Source: Laceyella sacchari (lineage in GTDB: Bacteria; Bacillota; Bacilli; Thermoactinomycetales; Thermoactinomycetaceae). Taken from it: a stretch of 64,000 bases of DNA. The first letter of the stretch is position 1. Every line of letters starts with the position of its first letter. Location of the stretch: NCBI RefSeq assembly GCF_004343255.1, contig NZ_SMDD01000005.1, positions 1 to 64,000 of the forward strand, in the 5' to 3' direction. The notes under the pieces are model-generated. The model worked only from the letters and a program-made list of their open reading frames with translations. It searched no databases and had not been told where the DNA came from. This document shows, piece after piece, positions 29,002 to 38,030 of the stretch. Both the position numbers and the translations under genes were made by a program.

Positions 29002-29285
29002 CCCCAGCGGTTGGCATTTTCAAAATGGACTGCCTCTTCATGCGACGGAGGCGGGGCTTTTCGCTGTTGGAAGCTCATTCATATCAATTTCATCCCTGTC
29101 TCCTGTCGCCCGTTTCTCCTTTTCTTTTCGATAAGCCCATTATCATGAGCAATGTTTAAAATCTGTCTATATCCTTTGGTTGGAATAACAGTGTATGATG
29201 TATATAACCAATCTTTTAAATAAGAGATTGACGCTTACACTTCCTTAGACTTTGCCGGTGAACAAGTATTAAGGAGGCAAAGGTA

Positions 29286-30368
29286 TTGGCAAAAAAAGAT
29301 GTTTTCACCATAGATGGGGAAGTGGTTCAGATTATTGGGCGGGAGCTTCTTGATTGGTACAACCGCAATCGGAGAGATCTGCCATGGAGGAAAGATCAGG
29401 ATCCATATAAGATATGGGTTTCTGAAATCATGCTCCAACAAACTCGTGTCGATACAGTTATCCCCTATTTTCAGCGTTTTATTGAACAGTTCCCGACGCT
29501 GGACGATTTGGCTGAAGCACCGGAAGAACAGGTGATCAAAGCCTGGGAAGGGTTGGGGTATTACTCGCGCGTGAAAAATTTGCATGCGGCGGTGAAGGAA
29601 GTATCCGCCCATTATGGAAGCCGTGTGCCCGATGATCTGGAGACCATTTCCAAGCTGAAGGGTATTGGCCCTTATACTGCCGGTGCCGTGTTGAGCATCG
29701 CTTACAATAAAAAAGCGGCGGCGGTAGACGGCAATGTCATGCGCGTCTTCTCTCGCTTGTTTGTATTGACTGACGATATCGCGCTGGCTTCTACCCGCAA
29801 AAAAATGGAGCACATTGCTTTGCAACTGATTCCAGAAGATGCTCCCGGCGACTTCAACCAAGCTTTGATGGAGTTGGGAGCGCTTATTTGTACGCCGTCT
29901 TCGCCACAATGTCTATTCTGCCCTCTGCAGTCTGTCTGTAATGCATATGCAGAGGGAATTGAGGAAGAACTGCCGCGCAAGAAGAAAACCAAACCGCCTA
30001 AGCGAATGGACATGGTGATGTTATGGTTGACGCAGGATGAGCGAGCCTTGGTTGAGAAACGGCCGGATGAAGGACTGCTTGCGGGCATGTGGGGCTTGCC
30101 CACCATTCACTTAGCCGAAGCGAAGGATTCCTTAGATGAAGCCCGCCGGTATTGTGACAAAAATGGTCTGGACGTTACGAATGTAACGATAGCGGGGAAG
30201 TTTGAGCACATCTTTAGCCATCAGCATTGGAAGGTGACTGTGTTACGCGGAGATGTGAAGCGAGCAGATGATTCCACATCCTCAGCGCTTACATGGATGT
30301 CAGCCCAACAAATCAAAGATAAACCTTTTTCAAACGTTTACCGTAAAGCATTGCAATTATTCATATGA
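29286..30368 (+). CDS. mutY: A/G-specific adenine DNA glycosylase MutY
   Basis: MutY removes adenine mispaired with 8-oxoguanine. The helix-hairpin-helix KLKGIGPYTAGAV, catalytic Asp in AVDGNVMRV and Fe-S motif CTPSSPQCLFCPLQSVC (C-x6-C-x2-C-x5-C) are complete. A NUDIX-like C-terminal domain recognises oxoG, with ending FEHIFSHQHWKV. TTG 29286 follows AAGGAGG; 360 aa is normal. Confidence 0.96.
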   Translation: MAKKDVFTIDGEVVQIIGRELLDWYNRNRRDLPWRKDQDPYKIWVSEIMLQQTRVDTVIPYFQRFIEQFPTLDDLAEAPEEQVIKAWEGLGYYSRVKNLHAAVKEVSAHYGSRVPDDLETISKLKGIGPYTAGAVLSIAYNKKAAAVDGNVMRVFSRLFVLTDDIALASTRKKMEHIALQLIPEDAPGDFNQALMELGALICTPSSPQCLFCPLQSVCNAYAEGIEEELPRKKKTKPPKRMDMVMLWLTQDERALVEKRPDEGLLAGMWGLPTIHLAEAKDSLDEARRYCDKNGLDVTNVTIAGKFEHIFSHQHWKVTVLRGDVKRADDSTSSALTWMSAQQIKDKPFSNVYRKALQLFI

Positions 30369-30452
30369 TTTCCAAATGAATGGGCAACCGTTTGGCGCCT
30401 CAAAACGATGTTTCTTATATTGATTTACACATCAGATAGGGAGAGAGTGTCT

Positions 30453-32165
30453 GTGGAAGGTAAAAAACCGATCGAAGAGCAGTTGCCTGAGGGAAAGAAG
30501 GACGCGGCAGAAGAATTGCAATCGCCGGCAGGTCAAGAAAGTGACAAGCGAAAAGCCGCATCTCCCGAATGTGATGCGGAAGTGAAACAAGCGACACCGA
30601 AGGATGCCGAGATAGAGCAAAAACCCGAGGTGACAGGGGACGAAACTGCTTTCCAACCCGCCGCCAAAGATGAGGCAAAACCTGCAGAAGACAAAGAGAT
30701 TGACCGCGACCGTGCCTTTGACACGATGGAGCTTAAGATTTTTGGCCAGTGGGACACGGAGAACAAGGCAACGCCGATATTGGAGCAAAATCAGGAAAGT
30801 GCACCAGAGGCACAAGAAATAAAGCCCGATCAACCGGAGGAAACGACCCAAGCGGTGACGGTGGAGGAGCCCATGCAACCAGCAAAGGAAGGGAAGCCGG
30901 AAAACGACGCTCCGGTAGCGGAAGCACCCAAGGTCGAAACCGCTCCTAAGCAAGAACCGCATACCCTGGCGTCCGTGAAGGTGGACTTCAGTGAGGAAAT
31001 CGCCAATCTGGAGAAAGAAGAGTCGCAAAAGGTCGAAGATAAGCGCCAACCTGAACCCGCTTCAGCCGATGCAGCTGCCGCTGTGTCGGATGACACAGGC
31101 GTGTTCAAATCGGTGAAGCGCGAAATCCGCACCACACCACGACCCAAGAAATTGTTGGTAATGGGTATCGTTTCCTCGATGGTGATTGCCGGAGTAGTTG
31201 GGTTTAGCGCTTTTGCCTACGAACAGCAGACTTCTGCAGGAACCAATCATCCCAAAGCGGAACAGCCGGTTCAAAAGCCCAATTACTTTGAATTAACCTT
31301 GGATGGGCAATCGTTTAAGCTTGATTTGAACACCATTGGCTATGACGGCGAAAATGAAAACACGATCGATCAGCATCAATTGCGGACGTGGCTGGACTCG
31401 GTGCAGAAAAAAGTAAATGTGGAGCCGAAAAACGCCAAAGCTAGCCGGTTTGGGGGCAAGATCACCCCAGAGCAAGACGGGCGCAAGGTTGATGTGAAAA
31501 AGGTGGAAGAGTGGTTAAAGAATCTGAAACCTTTGATCAACAAGCCGCAGCCTATTCCGATGGTCACCCTTAAACCGCTGGTGACAACACAGGACATTAA
31601 AAATGTCGACAAAAAACTGATCGGCAAATATGGGACGAAGTTTGATCCCGGAAATGTGAACCGGACGACCAACATGCGACTCGCTTCCCAAGCGATCAGC
31701 GGCATTATCCTCATGCCTGGTGAGAAGTTCTCCTTCAACCAAGTCGTCGGTGAACGCACCACGGCGCGCGGCTACAAAACCGCTGGCGTCATCGTAAAGG
31801 GCGAATTCACAGAAGGGATCGGGGGCGGCATTTGTCAAGTGTCATCCACCTTGTACAACAGCGTGGATGAGGCGGGCTTGAAAATGTTGCAAGTGAACCA
31901 TCACAGTGCGGAAGTCACCTATGTGCCTAAAGGCCGGGATGCGACCGTTTCTTGGGGCGGACCTGATTTCAAATTCAGAAACAATCTCAACAAACCTGTG
32001 ATGATCAAGATCAAAATGGCCGGCCCTTATCTGACCGTTTACACTTACACGGCACCGGGAGCGAAGGTAACCAAGAAGAAAGTGCAAGCTCCCCCGGAAA
32101 CATTTACCCAAGTGAAAGTAAACCCGACCCAACAGACCGAACCATCGTCTAAAACGGGAAACTGA
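30453..32165 (+). CDS. VanW family membrane protein with long acidic N-terminal region
   Basis: The 570-aa protein has about 225 residues of Glu/Lys/Pro/Ala-rich, disordered cytoplasmic sequence. One membrane helix (LLVMGIVSSMVIAGVVGFSA) and an extracellular part follow, ending in a VanW domain (MPGEKFSFNQVVGERTTARG, GGGICQVSSTLYN, HHSAEVTYVPKGRDATVSWG). VanW domains are linked to cell wall functions but the activity is unknown. GTG 30453 is nine bases after AGGGAG; GTG 30447 is an alternative. The long acidic tail is unusual for the family. Confidence 0.88.
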   Translation: MEGKKPIEEQLPEGKKDAAEELQSPAGQESDKRKAASPECDAEVKQATPKDAEIEQKPEVTGDETAFQPAAKDEAKPAEDKEIDRDRAFDTMELKIFGQWDTENKATPILEQNQESAPEAQEIKPDQPEETTQAVTVEEPMQPAKEGKPENDAPVAEAPKVETAPKQEPHTLASVKVDFSEEIANLEKEESQKVEDKRQPEPASADAAAAVSDDTGVFKSVKREIRTTPRPKKLLVMGIVSSMVIAGVVGFSAFAYEQQTSAGTNHPKAEQPVQKPNYFELTLDGQSFKLDLNTIGYDGENENTIDQHQLRTWLDSVQKKVNVEPKNAKASRFGGKITPEQDGRKVDVKKVEEWLKNLKPLINKPQPIPMVTLKPLVTTQDIKNVDKKLIGKYGTKFDPGNVNRTTNMRLASQAISGIILMPGEKFSFNQVVGERTTARGYKTAGVIVKGEFTEGIGGGICQVSSTLYNSVDEAGLKMLQVNHHSAEVTYVPKGRDATVSWGGPDFKFRNNLNKPVMIKIKMAGPYLTVYTYTAPGAKVTKKKVQAPPETFTQVKVNPTQQTEPSSKTGN

Positions 32166-32192
32166 TCGCCCTTTTTACTGTGCTTTAATGTG

Positions 32193-32220
32193 AAACACCC
32201 GGTCAATCCGGGTGTTTTTT
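32193..32220 (+). terminator. Terminator after the VanW gene
   Basis: CACCCGG (32196-32202) pairs with CCGGGTG (32208-32214), flanked by AAA and a run of T. It may also end the minus-strand gene at 32228. Confidence 0.9.
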
Positions 32221-32227
32221 CATGCGT

Positions 32228-32434
32228 TCAAGCGAGAGGGTCTTCCGGCTGAATCGCGGCCAGACCTCCGCGTTGCTCGATTTCCCTGATTAGATCATGG
32301 TGTAGGCTGGTTCCTTGGACGTTCATCAACGGGGACAATTGGGACATCACGAAATGATGGTAGGTCAATTCTTCCATCGTCCATTGCGACAACGGAACCA
32401 TGCTTAATTCGTCAAACGTTCTACCATAATACAC
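32228..32434 (-). CDS. Small soluble protein, 68 aa, unknown
   Basis: GTG 32434 lies nine bases after the very strong SD GGGAGGTGAT on the minus strand. The product (MYYGRTFDELSMVPLSQWTM at its start) is acidic with helix-forming segments and no membrane or Cys motif. It is convergent with the VanW gene and divergent from pabB, so its promoter region is shared with pabB. No family is recognised. Confidence 0.7.
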   Translation of the reverse strand: MYYGRTFDELSMVPLSQWTMEELTYHHFVMSQLSPLMNVQGTSLHHDLIREIEQRGGLAAIQPEDPLA

Positions 32435-32515
32435 AAGGTATCACCTCCCGCTTAGTATGGGAGGGAAAACGCAAAACATACGCAGAAGGCTGTGCAGAAA
32501 GGCGTGTGAAATGAA

Positions 32516-33958
32516 ATGAACTGGCTGATGGAAGAAATTCCTTTTTCGATTGATTTGGAACAAGTCTTCACAAAAATGTATCGAGATGAGCCATATGCGT
32601 TTTGGCTGGACAGTTCCCGCTTCATTGAGGGACTGAGTCGTTATTCCATGATGGGGGGGCGCCCGCGCCAAATCCTTTCCACTGTGGATGGACTAACCGA
32701 ATGGCGTCATGCCGAGGGAGAAGAACGGTTTAGCGAGGAGTCACCTTTTGCCACGTTGCGGCGCGTCTTGGAGCAACAAAGCGCCCCTAAAATGGATTGC
32801 CCCTTCCCTTTTGTCGGTGGTTGGGTTGGGTATGTGGGTTATGAGTGCAATCGCTATGTGGAGCGAGTGCCCATTCATCGAAATGATCCCACTCAAGCGC
32901 CTGAGATGTTTTGGATGTTTGTCGACCAGGTGCTTATATACGATCATCTGGAGAAAAAAGCAGTGGTTAGTCTCCTGTATGAAGGGGATCCAGTTGTGGC
33001 CAAGCGCAGGGTGACAGCATGGATTGCCAAATTGCGCAAAATAATGCAGGAGCCGTTTCACTCCCCAACCGTACCCGAAATGACCAAGGGTGGGCAAATG
33101 GGAGCGTTTCACAGTGCAGTTACACCGGAGGAATATCGTGAACGGATTCGGAAGATCAAGGAGTATATTGGGCGCGGTGAAATATATCAAGCCTGTTATA
33201 CCTATCAATGGGAAACGGATTTTTCAGGAGATCCATACTACCTTTACACCATCTTGCGCAGGGTTAATCCCGCTCCGTTTTCTGCTTATTTACGTTTGGG
33301 GGAGTGGGCGGTAGTCTCTTCATCGCCGGAGCGCTTCTTGCGAATGGATGAGCACCGAGTTGTGGAAAGCAGGCCGATCAAAGGAACCCGTCCCCGTGCC
33401 AAGGATATGGAAGAAGACAGAAAGTTGGTTCGTGATCTAGCAACCCATCCCAAAGACCGCGCTGAAAATGTAATGATCGTCGACTTGGTGCGCAATGACT
33501 TAGGGCGCGTCTGTGAGACAGGTTCGGTTTGCGTCCCCAAGTTGCTACAAGTGGAGTCGTATGCCACCGTGCATCAGCTGGTGTCTACCGTTGAGGGCAT
33601 CTTGCCGGATGGACGTTCGCCCGTGGATGTGATTGAAGCCGCTTTTCCTGGCGGTTCAATGACGGGGGCGCCCAAAATCAGAGCCATGGAAATCTTGTTT
33701 GAATTGGAAATGGGAGCACGCGGCATTTACTCCGGAGGGCTTGGCTATCTGGATGCGCGGGGCACATTTGATCTGAGCATGGTGATCCGAACCATCGTAT
33801 GTCATCAAGGGAAGGCTTTTTTTCATGTGGGCGGGGGCATCGTCGCCGATTCCGATCCAGATGGCGAATACCAAGAGACATTGGACAAAGCGTTGGCGCT
33901 GAAAAAAGCATTATCTTTGGCGAACGCCACAAAAACGGTTGCCACCCATCCCGGTTAA
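32516..33958 (+). CDS. pabB: Aminodeoxychorismate synthase component I PabB
   Basis: This chorismate-binding enzyme (480 aa) makes 4-amino-4-deoxychorismate for folate. The key motif reads PIKGTRPR: the Lys is typical of PabB, where TrpE has PIAGT. EVVESRPIKG, ENVMIVDLVRNDLGR and FPGGSMTGAPKIRAM are further family motifs. The N-terminal domain keeps the WLDSSRF region. No pabA or pabC is adjacent, so the amidotransferase must come from elsewhere, perhaps TrpG. The SD before ATG 32516 is weak. Confidence 0.9.
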   Translation: MNWLMEEIPFSIDLEQVFTKMYRDEPYAFWLDSSRFIEGLSRYSMMGGRPRQILSTVDGLTEWRHAEGEERFSEESPFATLRRVLEQQSAPKMDCPFPFVGGWVGYVGYECNRYVERVPIHRNDPTQAPEMFWMFVDQVLIYDHLEKKAVVSLLYEGDPVVAKRRVTAWIAKLRKIMQEPFHSPTVPEMTKGGQMGAFHSAVTPEEYRERIRKIKEYIGRGEIYQACYTYQWETDFSGDPYYLYTILRRVNPAPFSAYLRLGEWAVVSSSPERFLRMDEHRVVESRPIKGTRPRAKDMEEDRKLVRDLATHPKDRAENVMIVDLVRNDLGRVCETGSVCVPKLLQVESYATVHQLVSTVEGILPDGRSPVDVIEAAFPGGSMTGAPKIRAMEILFELEMGARGIYSGGLGYLDARGTFDLSMVIRTIVCHQGKAFFHVGGGIVADSDPDGEYQETLDKALALKKALSLANATKTVATHPG

Positions 33959-34024
33959 GGCCTGTTTCACGTCCCGGCGCGTGGCAAAAGGGCAGAAGGG
34001 ACATACTATGATGGGTGATAACAA

Positions 34025-34984
34025 ATGATTGTGCGATTTGGCTTTGTGGCCATGAGTAGTCAGGTGCCAAACGCTTCACCTTCCAAAACCATGACGGTGA
34101 AGGCATTTCAGCAGATAGGGCAGCCGCAATTGGCAATGAAGAAAATCATTCGGATCGCCAAAGAAAATCTTGCTAACACGAAGCGGATTTTGTATCACGC
34201 CTTGGCGCATGACATCAAGTTTTACCGATTTTCGTCCCGCTTGATTCCGCTGGCAGGACATGCATTGGTCGGAGGACGGGATTTTGTTCGGGTGCTGTTG
34301 CCGGAGTTGAAAGAGATCGGGCAGTTGGTGCAGGATTATCAGATGCGGGTCGGATTTCATCCTGAACACTACACCGTCCTCAACACACCAAACAATGAGG
34401 TGTTTGCCGCTTCATACAAGGATTTGATCCGCCATGTTAAGATGCTGGCGGCAATGGGTTTACATAGCGGGCACAAATGCAACATCCATGTGGGGGGAGT
34501 GTACGGAAACAAGGAGGATTCAATGGAGCGGTTTCTCAGTAACTTTAAGCGACTGGATGCTCGGATCCAAGCGCACCTCTGTTTGGAGAATGATGACACG
34601 ACTTACACGGCGGCAGAGACGCTGCAACTCGCTGAAACAGCGGGTGTGCCCATGGTGCTGGACCTTCACCACCACCGTCTCAACCATCATGGGGAAAAAG
34701 CAGAAGACTTGTGGCCGAGGATTGCGGCCACTTGGGCCAAAGAGCCATTTCCTCCCAAGATCCACATTTCCAGCCCCAAAAGTGAGACGGATGCACGAGG
34801 ACATGCTGATTATGTGGAAGTAGATGATTTGTATCCTTTTCTGAAGGCTATCGCACCTTACACGGATCAGGTGGATGTCATGATCGAAGCAAAACAGAAA
34901 GATGGAGCCCTGTTTGAGTTGATGGAACAATTAAGGCAAAAAGAGGGCGTTTCCGTGATGAATCAAGCCACGATACGAATCTAA
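34025..34984 (+). CDS. uvsE: UV damage endonuclease UvsE
   Basis: This TIM-barrel endonuclease (319 aa) nicks DNA next to pyrimidine dimers and other lesions. The family is identified by RFGFVAMSS, YRFSSRLIPLAGH, FHPEHYTVLN, HVGGVYGNKE, LCLENDD and MVLDLHHH, which supply the metal-binding His/Glu/Asp residues. It is frequent in spore formers. It lies 66 bases after pabB and could be cotranscribed. The SD GGGTGAT is moderate. Confidence 0.93.
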   Translation: MIVRFGFVAMSSQVPNASPSKTMTVKAFQQIGQPQLAMKKIIRIAKENLANTKRILYHALAHDIKFYRFSSRLIPLAGHALVGGRDFVRVLLPELKEIGQLVQDYQMRVGFHPEHYTVLNTPNNEVFAASYKDLIRHVKMLAAMGLHSGHKCNIHVGGVYGNKEDSMERFLSNFKRLDARIQAHLCLENDDTTYTAAETLQLAETAGVPMVLDLHHHRLNHHGEKAEDLWPRIAATWAKEPFPPKIHISSPKSETDARGHADYVEVDDLYPFLKAIAPYTDQVDVMIEAKQKDGALFELMEQLRQKEGVSVMNQATIRI

Positions 34985-35083
34985 AAAATGAAAAAATTTA
35001 GGGTGAAATGATTAAACGTTCGTAGGTGTAGGTTAAAATAAAAAAGAGGATGGGCCTTGGTAGGGGTGAGGAGGGGGGAATAC

Positions 35084-35800
35084 ATGGCAGGGCGACTCCC
35101 ACAGATGAATAGCGTGCTGGCGGCAACTTCCCAAAACACAAGGTGCATGTGGTTTGCTTGGGTGTTGAGAAGTTCGGCCTGCTTGCATGGTCTGGCAGGG
35201 TTCTTCATGTTGTTTGTGCTGGTACACGTACTGCGGGGCGATTGGCTCATGCGCACCCAGTTTGTGGTGCAAAATGAATGGCTAGTGACGGTCTCTTGGT
35301 CCAGTATGCTGTTGTCCAGCTTGGGTTTGGTTTGCTCTTTCGGCATTTTGACTTTCGCGTTGAACAAACAATTTCGCTTTATTCTGCATTGGGCTTGGTT
35401 GATTCAGTTGATCGGCAGTTCGGCACTTGCGCTCCATTATGTGATTCAGATGGTGTTGTATCCTGCATTGATGAAGTATTTTGTTCACATGCCGACCTTC
35501 GCGTTGTTAAGCCATATCAATAAGTGGGACGACTTGCTCTTGCACCTTGCCACCGTGTTTGCCCCATCATGTTTGGCGATTGGCGGGTTGATCTATACCG
35601 CTGCCATGTTTTACACCCCAGGCTTTTCCCGTTGGTTGAGTTGGTGGTTTCTGTTGGTATGGAGTCTGCTTTTAGCTGGCTCGGTTGTCGTTCACTGGTC
35701 ATTGTCGACATTTTCAGTCTTATTGGGTTTGACTTTGGTTTGTTATGTTCCCTGGCTGTGGAAGGCGGCCAAAGAGCTGATGCTGTCTTGCTCTAGATAA
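35084..35800 (+). CDS. Polytopic membrane protein, 238 aa, unknown
   Basis: About six hydrophobic helices cover most of the 238 residues, with a short polar N-terminus (MAGRLPQMNSVLAATSQNTR). ATG 35084 follows GAGGAGGGGGG, an exceptionally strong SD; the frame start at 35057 precedes it. A possible promoter (TTAAAC, 16 bases, TAAAAT) lies near 35012-35040. Histidines in the helices (HGLAG, LHWAW, ALHYV, HW) could bind heme, but this is a guess. The family is not recognised. Confidence 0.8.
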   Translation: MAGRLPQMNSVLAATSQNTRCMWFAWVLRSSACLHGLAGFFMLFVLVHVLRGDWLMRTQFVVQNEWLVTVSWSSMLLSSLGLVCSFGILTFALNKQFRFILHWAWLIQLIGSSALALHYVIQMVLYPALMKYFVHMPTFALLSHINKWDDLLLHLATVFAPSCLAIGGLIYTAAMFYTPGFSRWLSWWFLLVWSLLLAGSVVVHWSLSTFSVLLGLTLVCYVPWLWKAAKELMLSCSR

Positions 35801-35896
35801 TCCTTCCATCATGGCTCGGATTGAAAAGGAAATCAATCTTGAGTTACAATAGAAAAGCCAAAAAGATGTATAATTCCCCATTGGAGGAGAAACTTT

Positions 35897-36343
35897 ATGC
35901 GCCTACGGTCTTTTCAACTTGCCGATGCCCATGACGTCTCTCAAATCTGGCAAATGACCGCATCTCATGAACAAGAAAAAGACACGTTGCAAGTGTTGAC
36001 TGAGCAATTGGGTTATGACCGAGATTTGGTCATCGTAGCGGAAGCGCCGAATGGAAGAGTAGTAGGGGCCATAGTGGGCACCATCGATGGTCATACGGGA
36101 TTCTTTTATTGCTTGGCGGTTCATCCCGATTACCAAAAGCGCAAAGTCGGTACCATGTTGGTGCGCGAATTGGAGCAACGCTTTCTGCAAAAAGGTGTTA
36201 AAAGGATTTGGATCACGGTGGATGAAGGAACGGAAAAGTTATTTCCATTTTACCAGCACCTTGGTTACACCAATGGCTGTTCTACACGTTTGGAAAAGGA
36301 ACTTTACGCTTTTTCATCCTGTTCACATGGACAAACGGGTTAA
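35897..36343 (+). CDS. GNAT family N-acetyltransferase
   Basis: The 148-aa protein has the acetyl-CoA binding pattern YCLAVHPDYQKRKVGTMLVR (motif A) followed by RIWITVDEGTEKLFPFYQHLGY (motif B). The substrate is unknown. ATG 35897 follows TTGGAGGAG; a TATAAT at 35869 is a likely -10. It ends in a terminator. Confidence 0.92.
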   Translation: MRLRSFQLADAHDVSQIWQMTASHEQEKDTLQVLTEQLGYDRDLVIVAEAPNGRVVGAIVGTIDGHTGFFYCLAVHPDYQKRKVGTMLVRELEQRFLQKGVKRIWITVDEGTEKLFPFYQHLGYTNGCSTRLEKELYAFSSCSHGQTG

Positions 36344-36388
36344 GCTTTTCTTTTTTTATTGTAGTAAGGGAATGAAATACATGTGTTG

Positions 36389-36418
36389 TCTGCCTACAAG
36401 CATAGGCAGATTTTTTTT
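36389..36418 (+). terminator. Terminator after the GNAT gene
   Basis: TCTGCCTA (36389-36396) pairs with TAGGCAGA (36403-36410), followed by eight T. Confidence 0.92.
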
Positions 36419-36734
36419 GGATCCAAACCCTTTCACATTTTAATGATACCTATATAGGATTAAGAATACTACACTTTGAATGCGCTTTCAATTTAAAATT
36501 CATTAAACATCCGATTTTTTATTTTATATGAAACCGTATCTGTATTGTAAATTAGCCCATTTTCGCCTTTGATGGATTAAAGAGGATATAAAATTTTACT
36601 GCAGGGCTGAATGGATTCATCGATAAAAATGAAGAGGTCATGTGTGCAAAGAGAAGACAAACGAAGAATCGATTTTGCATGGATTATCCGCAGGATTGCA
36701 TGATTATTCGAGAGCAGATAGGCCGAGTTTTTGC
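36419..36734 (+). other. AT-rich intergenic stretch
   Basis: No supported gene. One 30-codon frame (MDSSIKMKRSCVQREDKRRI at its start, near 36611) has only a poor SD and is not called. Confidence 0.5.
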
Positions 36735-36763
36735 TTGACTTTCAGCGGTTCATTTCGCATAAT
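36735..36763 (+). promoter_or_regulatory. SigA promoter of the T-box-proC unit
   Basis: TTGACT (36735-36740), a 17-base spacer and CATAAT (36758-36763). It places the transcript start just before stem I of the T-box. Confidence 0.85.
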
Positions 36764-36782
36764 ATTAAAAAATTACTTCGGT

Positions 36783-37050
36783 TAAACGCGATGACGAGGA
36801 CCAGTAGAGCAGATCCGGCTGCACAGAGAGCGAGGCCCACCGGTTGAAAGGCCTTGCCAGTCCGGTTGTTCGAACCCATCCTCCGATGCTGCCGGTGAAG
36901 AGCCGGATCGGGAGCCATCCCGTTATCAGGATGCGATGTGAATCGCAGGAGTTGGGCGCATTCATGGAAGCCGTGCGCCAACAAAGGTGGTACCGCGGAA
37001 GAACAACCCTCTTTCGTCCTTTGGGGACATAAGAGGGTTGTTTATTTTTT
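36783..37050 (+). promoter_or_regulatory. T-box leader, proline-specific by its CCC specifier
   Basis: This tRNA-sensing leader RNA controls proC. Seen in order: the stem I 5' side with the loop-E AGTA at 36803-36806; the AGAGAG bulge near 36825-36830; the 3' side GAA-CCC-A at 36872-36878, in which CCC (36875-36877) is in the specifier position; the T-box core AAAGGTGGTACCGCGG at 36983-36998; and a terminator stem (37001-37013 with 37031-37043) ending in a T run. Uncharged tRNA-Pro should favour the antiterminator. The CCC reading follows from the loop-E geometry and agrees with the proC gene downstream. Confidence 0.93.
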
Positions 37051-37066
37051 TTAAGGAGGGGTTGAG

Positions 37067-37894
37067 ATGTTAAAAAAATGTGCAATCGGGTTTATTGGAG
37101 CGGGAGCGATGGCAGAGGCGATTTTGGAGGGACTGCTTAAACGACGTGAAATTACCAGCAACCAAGTTTCCATGGTTAATCGCGGTGACCGTGATCGTAT
37201 GACAACGTTGGTGAAGCGATACGGATTGGAGGTGGCGAAGCAAACCATAGATCATGTGGCACTTGCGGACGTTGTGATCTTGGCGGTGAAGCCAAAAGAT
37301 GCGGAGGAGGCGCTCACCTTTTGGCAGAATCGCCTTCGCCCGGGGCAGTTGGTGATCTCGGTTGTTGCCGGAATCACGACACAAACCATTGAGGAATTTG
37401 TTCAAAACGGAGTGGCTGTCGTCAGAGCCATGCCGAACACTTCCTGTGCGGTGGGCCTGTCCGCCACTGCCCTTTGTGGGGGGCGAGCGGTGACTGAACA
37501 GCAATTCGCCATGGCTGAGCGCATATTTATGAGTGTCGGTTCCGTGGTGCGGGTGGATGAAAGCGCCATGGATGCTGTCACCGGCTTATCCGGGAGCGGA
37601 CCGGCTTATATTTACTACATGGCCGAAGCTCTCCAAACGGCGGGGATGCATGCTGGCTTGCCGGCTGAAACAGCCCGTCAACTGACGGTGCAAACCTTAT
37701 TGGGGGCAGCCCACATGTTGATGGAAAGCGGCAAAGAAGCCGAGCAGTTGCGCCGTGAAGTCACTTCACCGGGTGGAACGACGATGGCGGGGTTAGAAGT
37801 GTTGCGCCGATTTGATGTGGCTGAAGCGATGAAGATGGCGGTATTGCGGGCGAAAGAGCGCGCCGGAGAAATGGGGAAGCGTGGCGGATGTTGA
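37067..37894 (+). CDS. proC: Pyrroline-5-carboxylate reductase ProC
   Basis: This enzyme makes proline from pyrroline-5-carboxylate with NAD(P)H. The N-terminal Rossmann loop IGFIGAGAMAEAI and the C-terminal signature regions SGSGPAYIYYMAEALQTAG and TSPGGTTMAGLE identify it; 275 aa is normal. ATG 37067 follows AAGGAGGGG. It is the only gene under the T-box; no proA or proB is adjacent. Confidence 0.96.
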   Translation: MLKKCAIGFIGAGAMAEAILEGLLKRREITSNQVSMVNRGDRDRMTTLVKRYGLEVAKQTIDHVALADVVILAVKPKDAEEALTFWQNRLRPGQLVISVVAGITTQTIEEFVQNGVAVVRAMPNTSCAVGLSATALCGGRAVTEQQFAMAERIFMSVGSVVRVDESAMDAVTGLSGSGPAYIYYMAEALQTAGMHAGLPAETARQLTVQTLLGAAHMLMESGKEAEQLRREVTSPGGTTMAGLEVLRRFDVAEAMKMAVLRAKERAGEMGKRGGC

Positions 37895-37996
37895 CCGTGT
37901 GCGACGAGGATATGTATGGTAAATTATGCGAATGAGGAACGCCTGTCACGCGTGAAGTGAATAGGACCCAATTCTATCCTGCACATAATTGTCACA

Positions 37997-38030
37997 AAAA
38001 ACCGGGCAATGATCCCGGTTTTCTTTTTCT
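37997..38030 (+). terminator. Terminator after proC
   Basis: AAAACCGGG (37997-38005) pairs with CCCGGTTTT (38013-38021), followed by a T-rich stretch. Confidence 0.9.

Noticed and set aside
32516-33958. Anthranilate synthase TrpE instead of PabB
   Set aside because: The PIKGT motif with Lys is typical for PabB; TrpE has Ala at this place, and no trp genes are adjacent.
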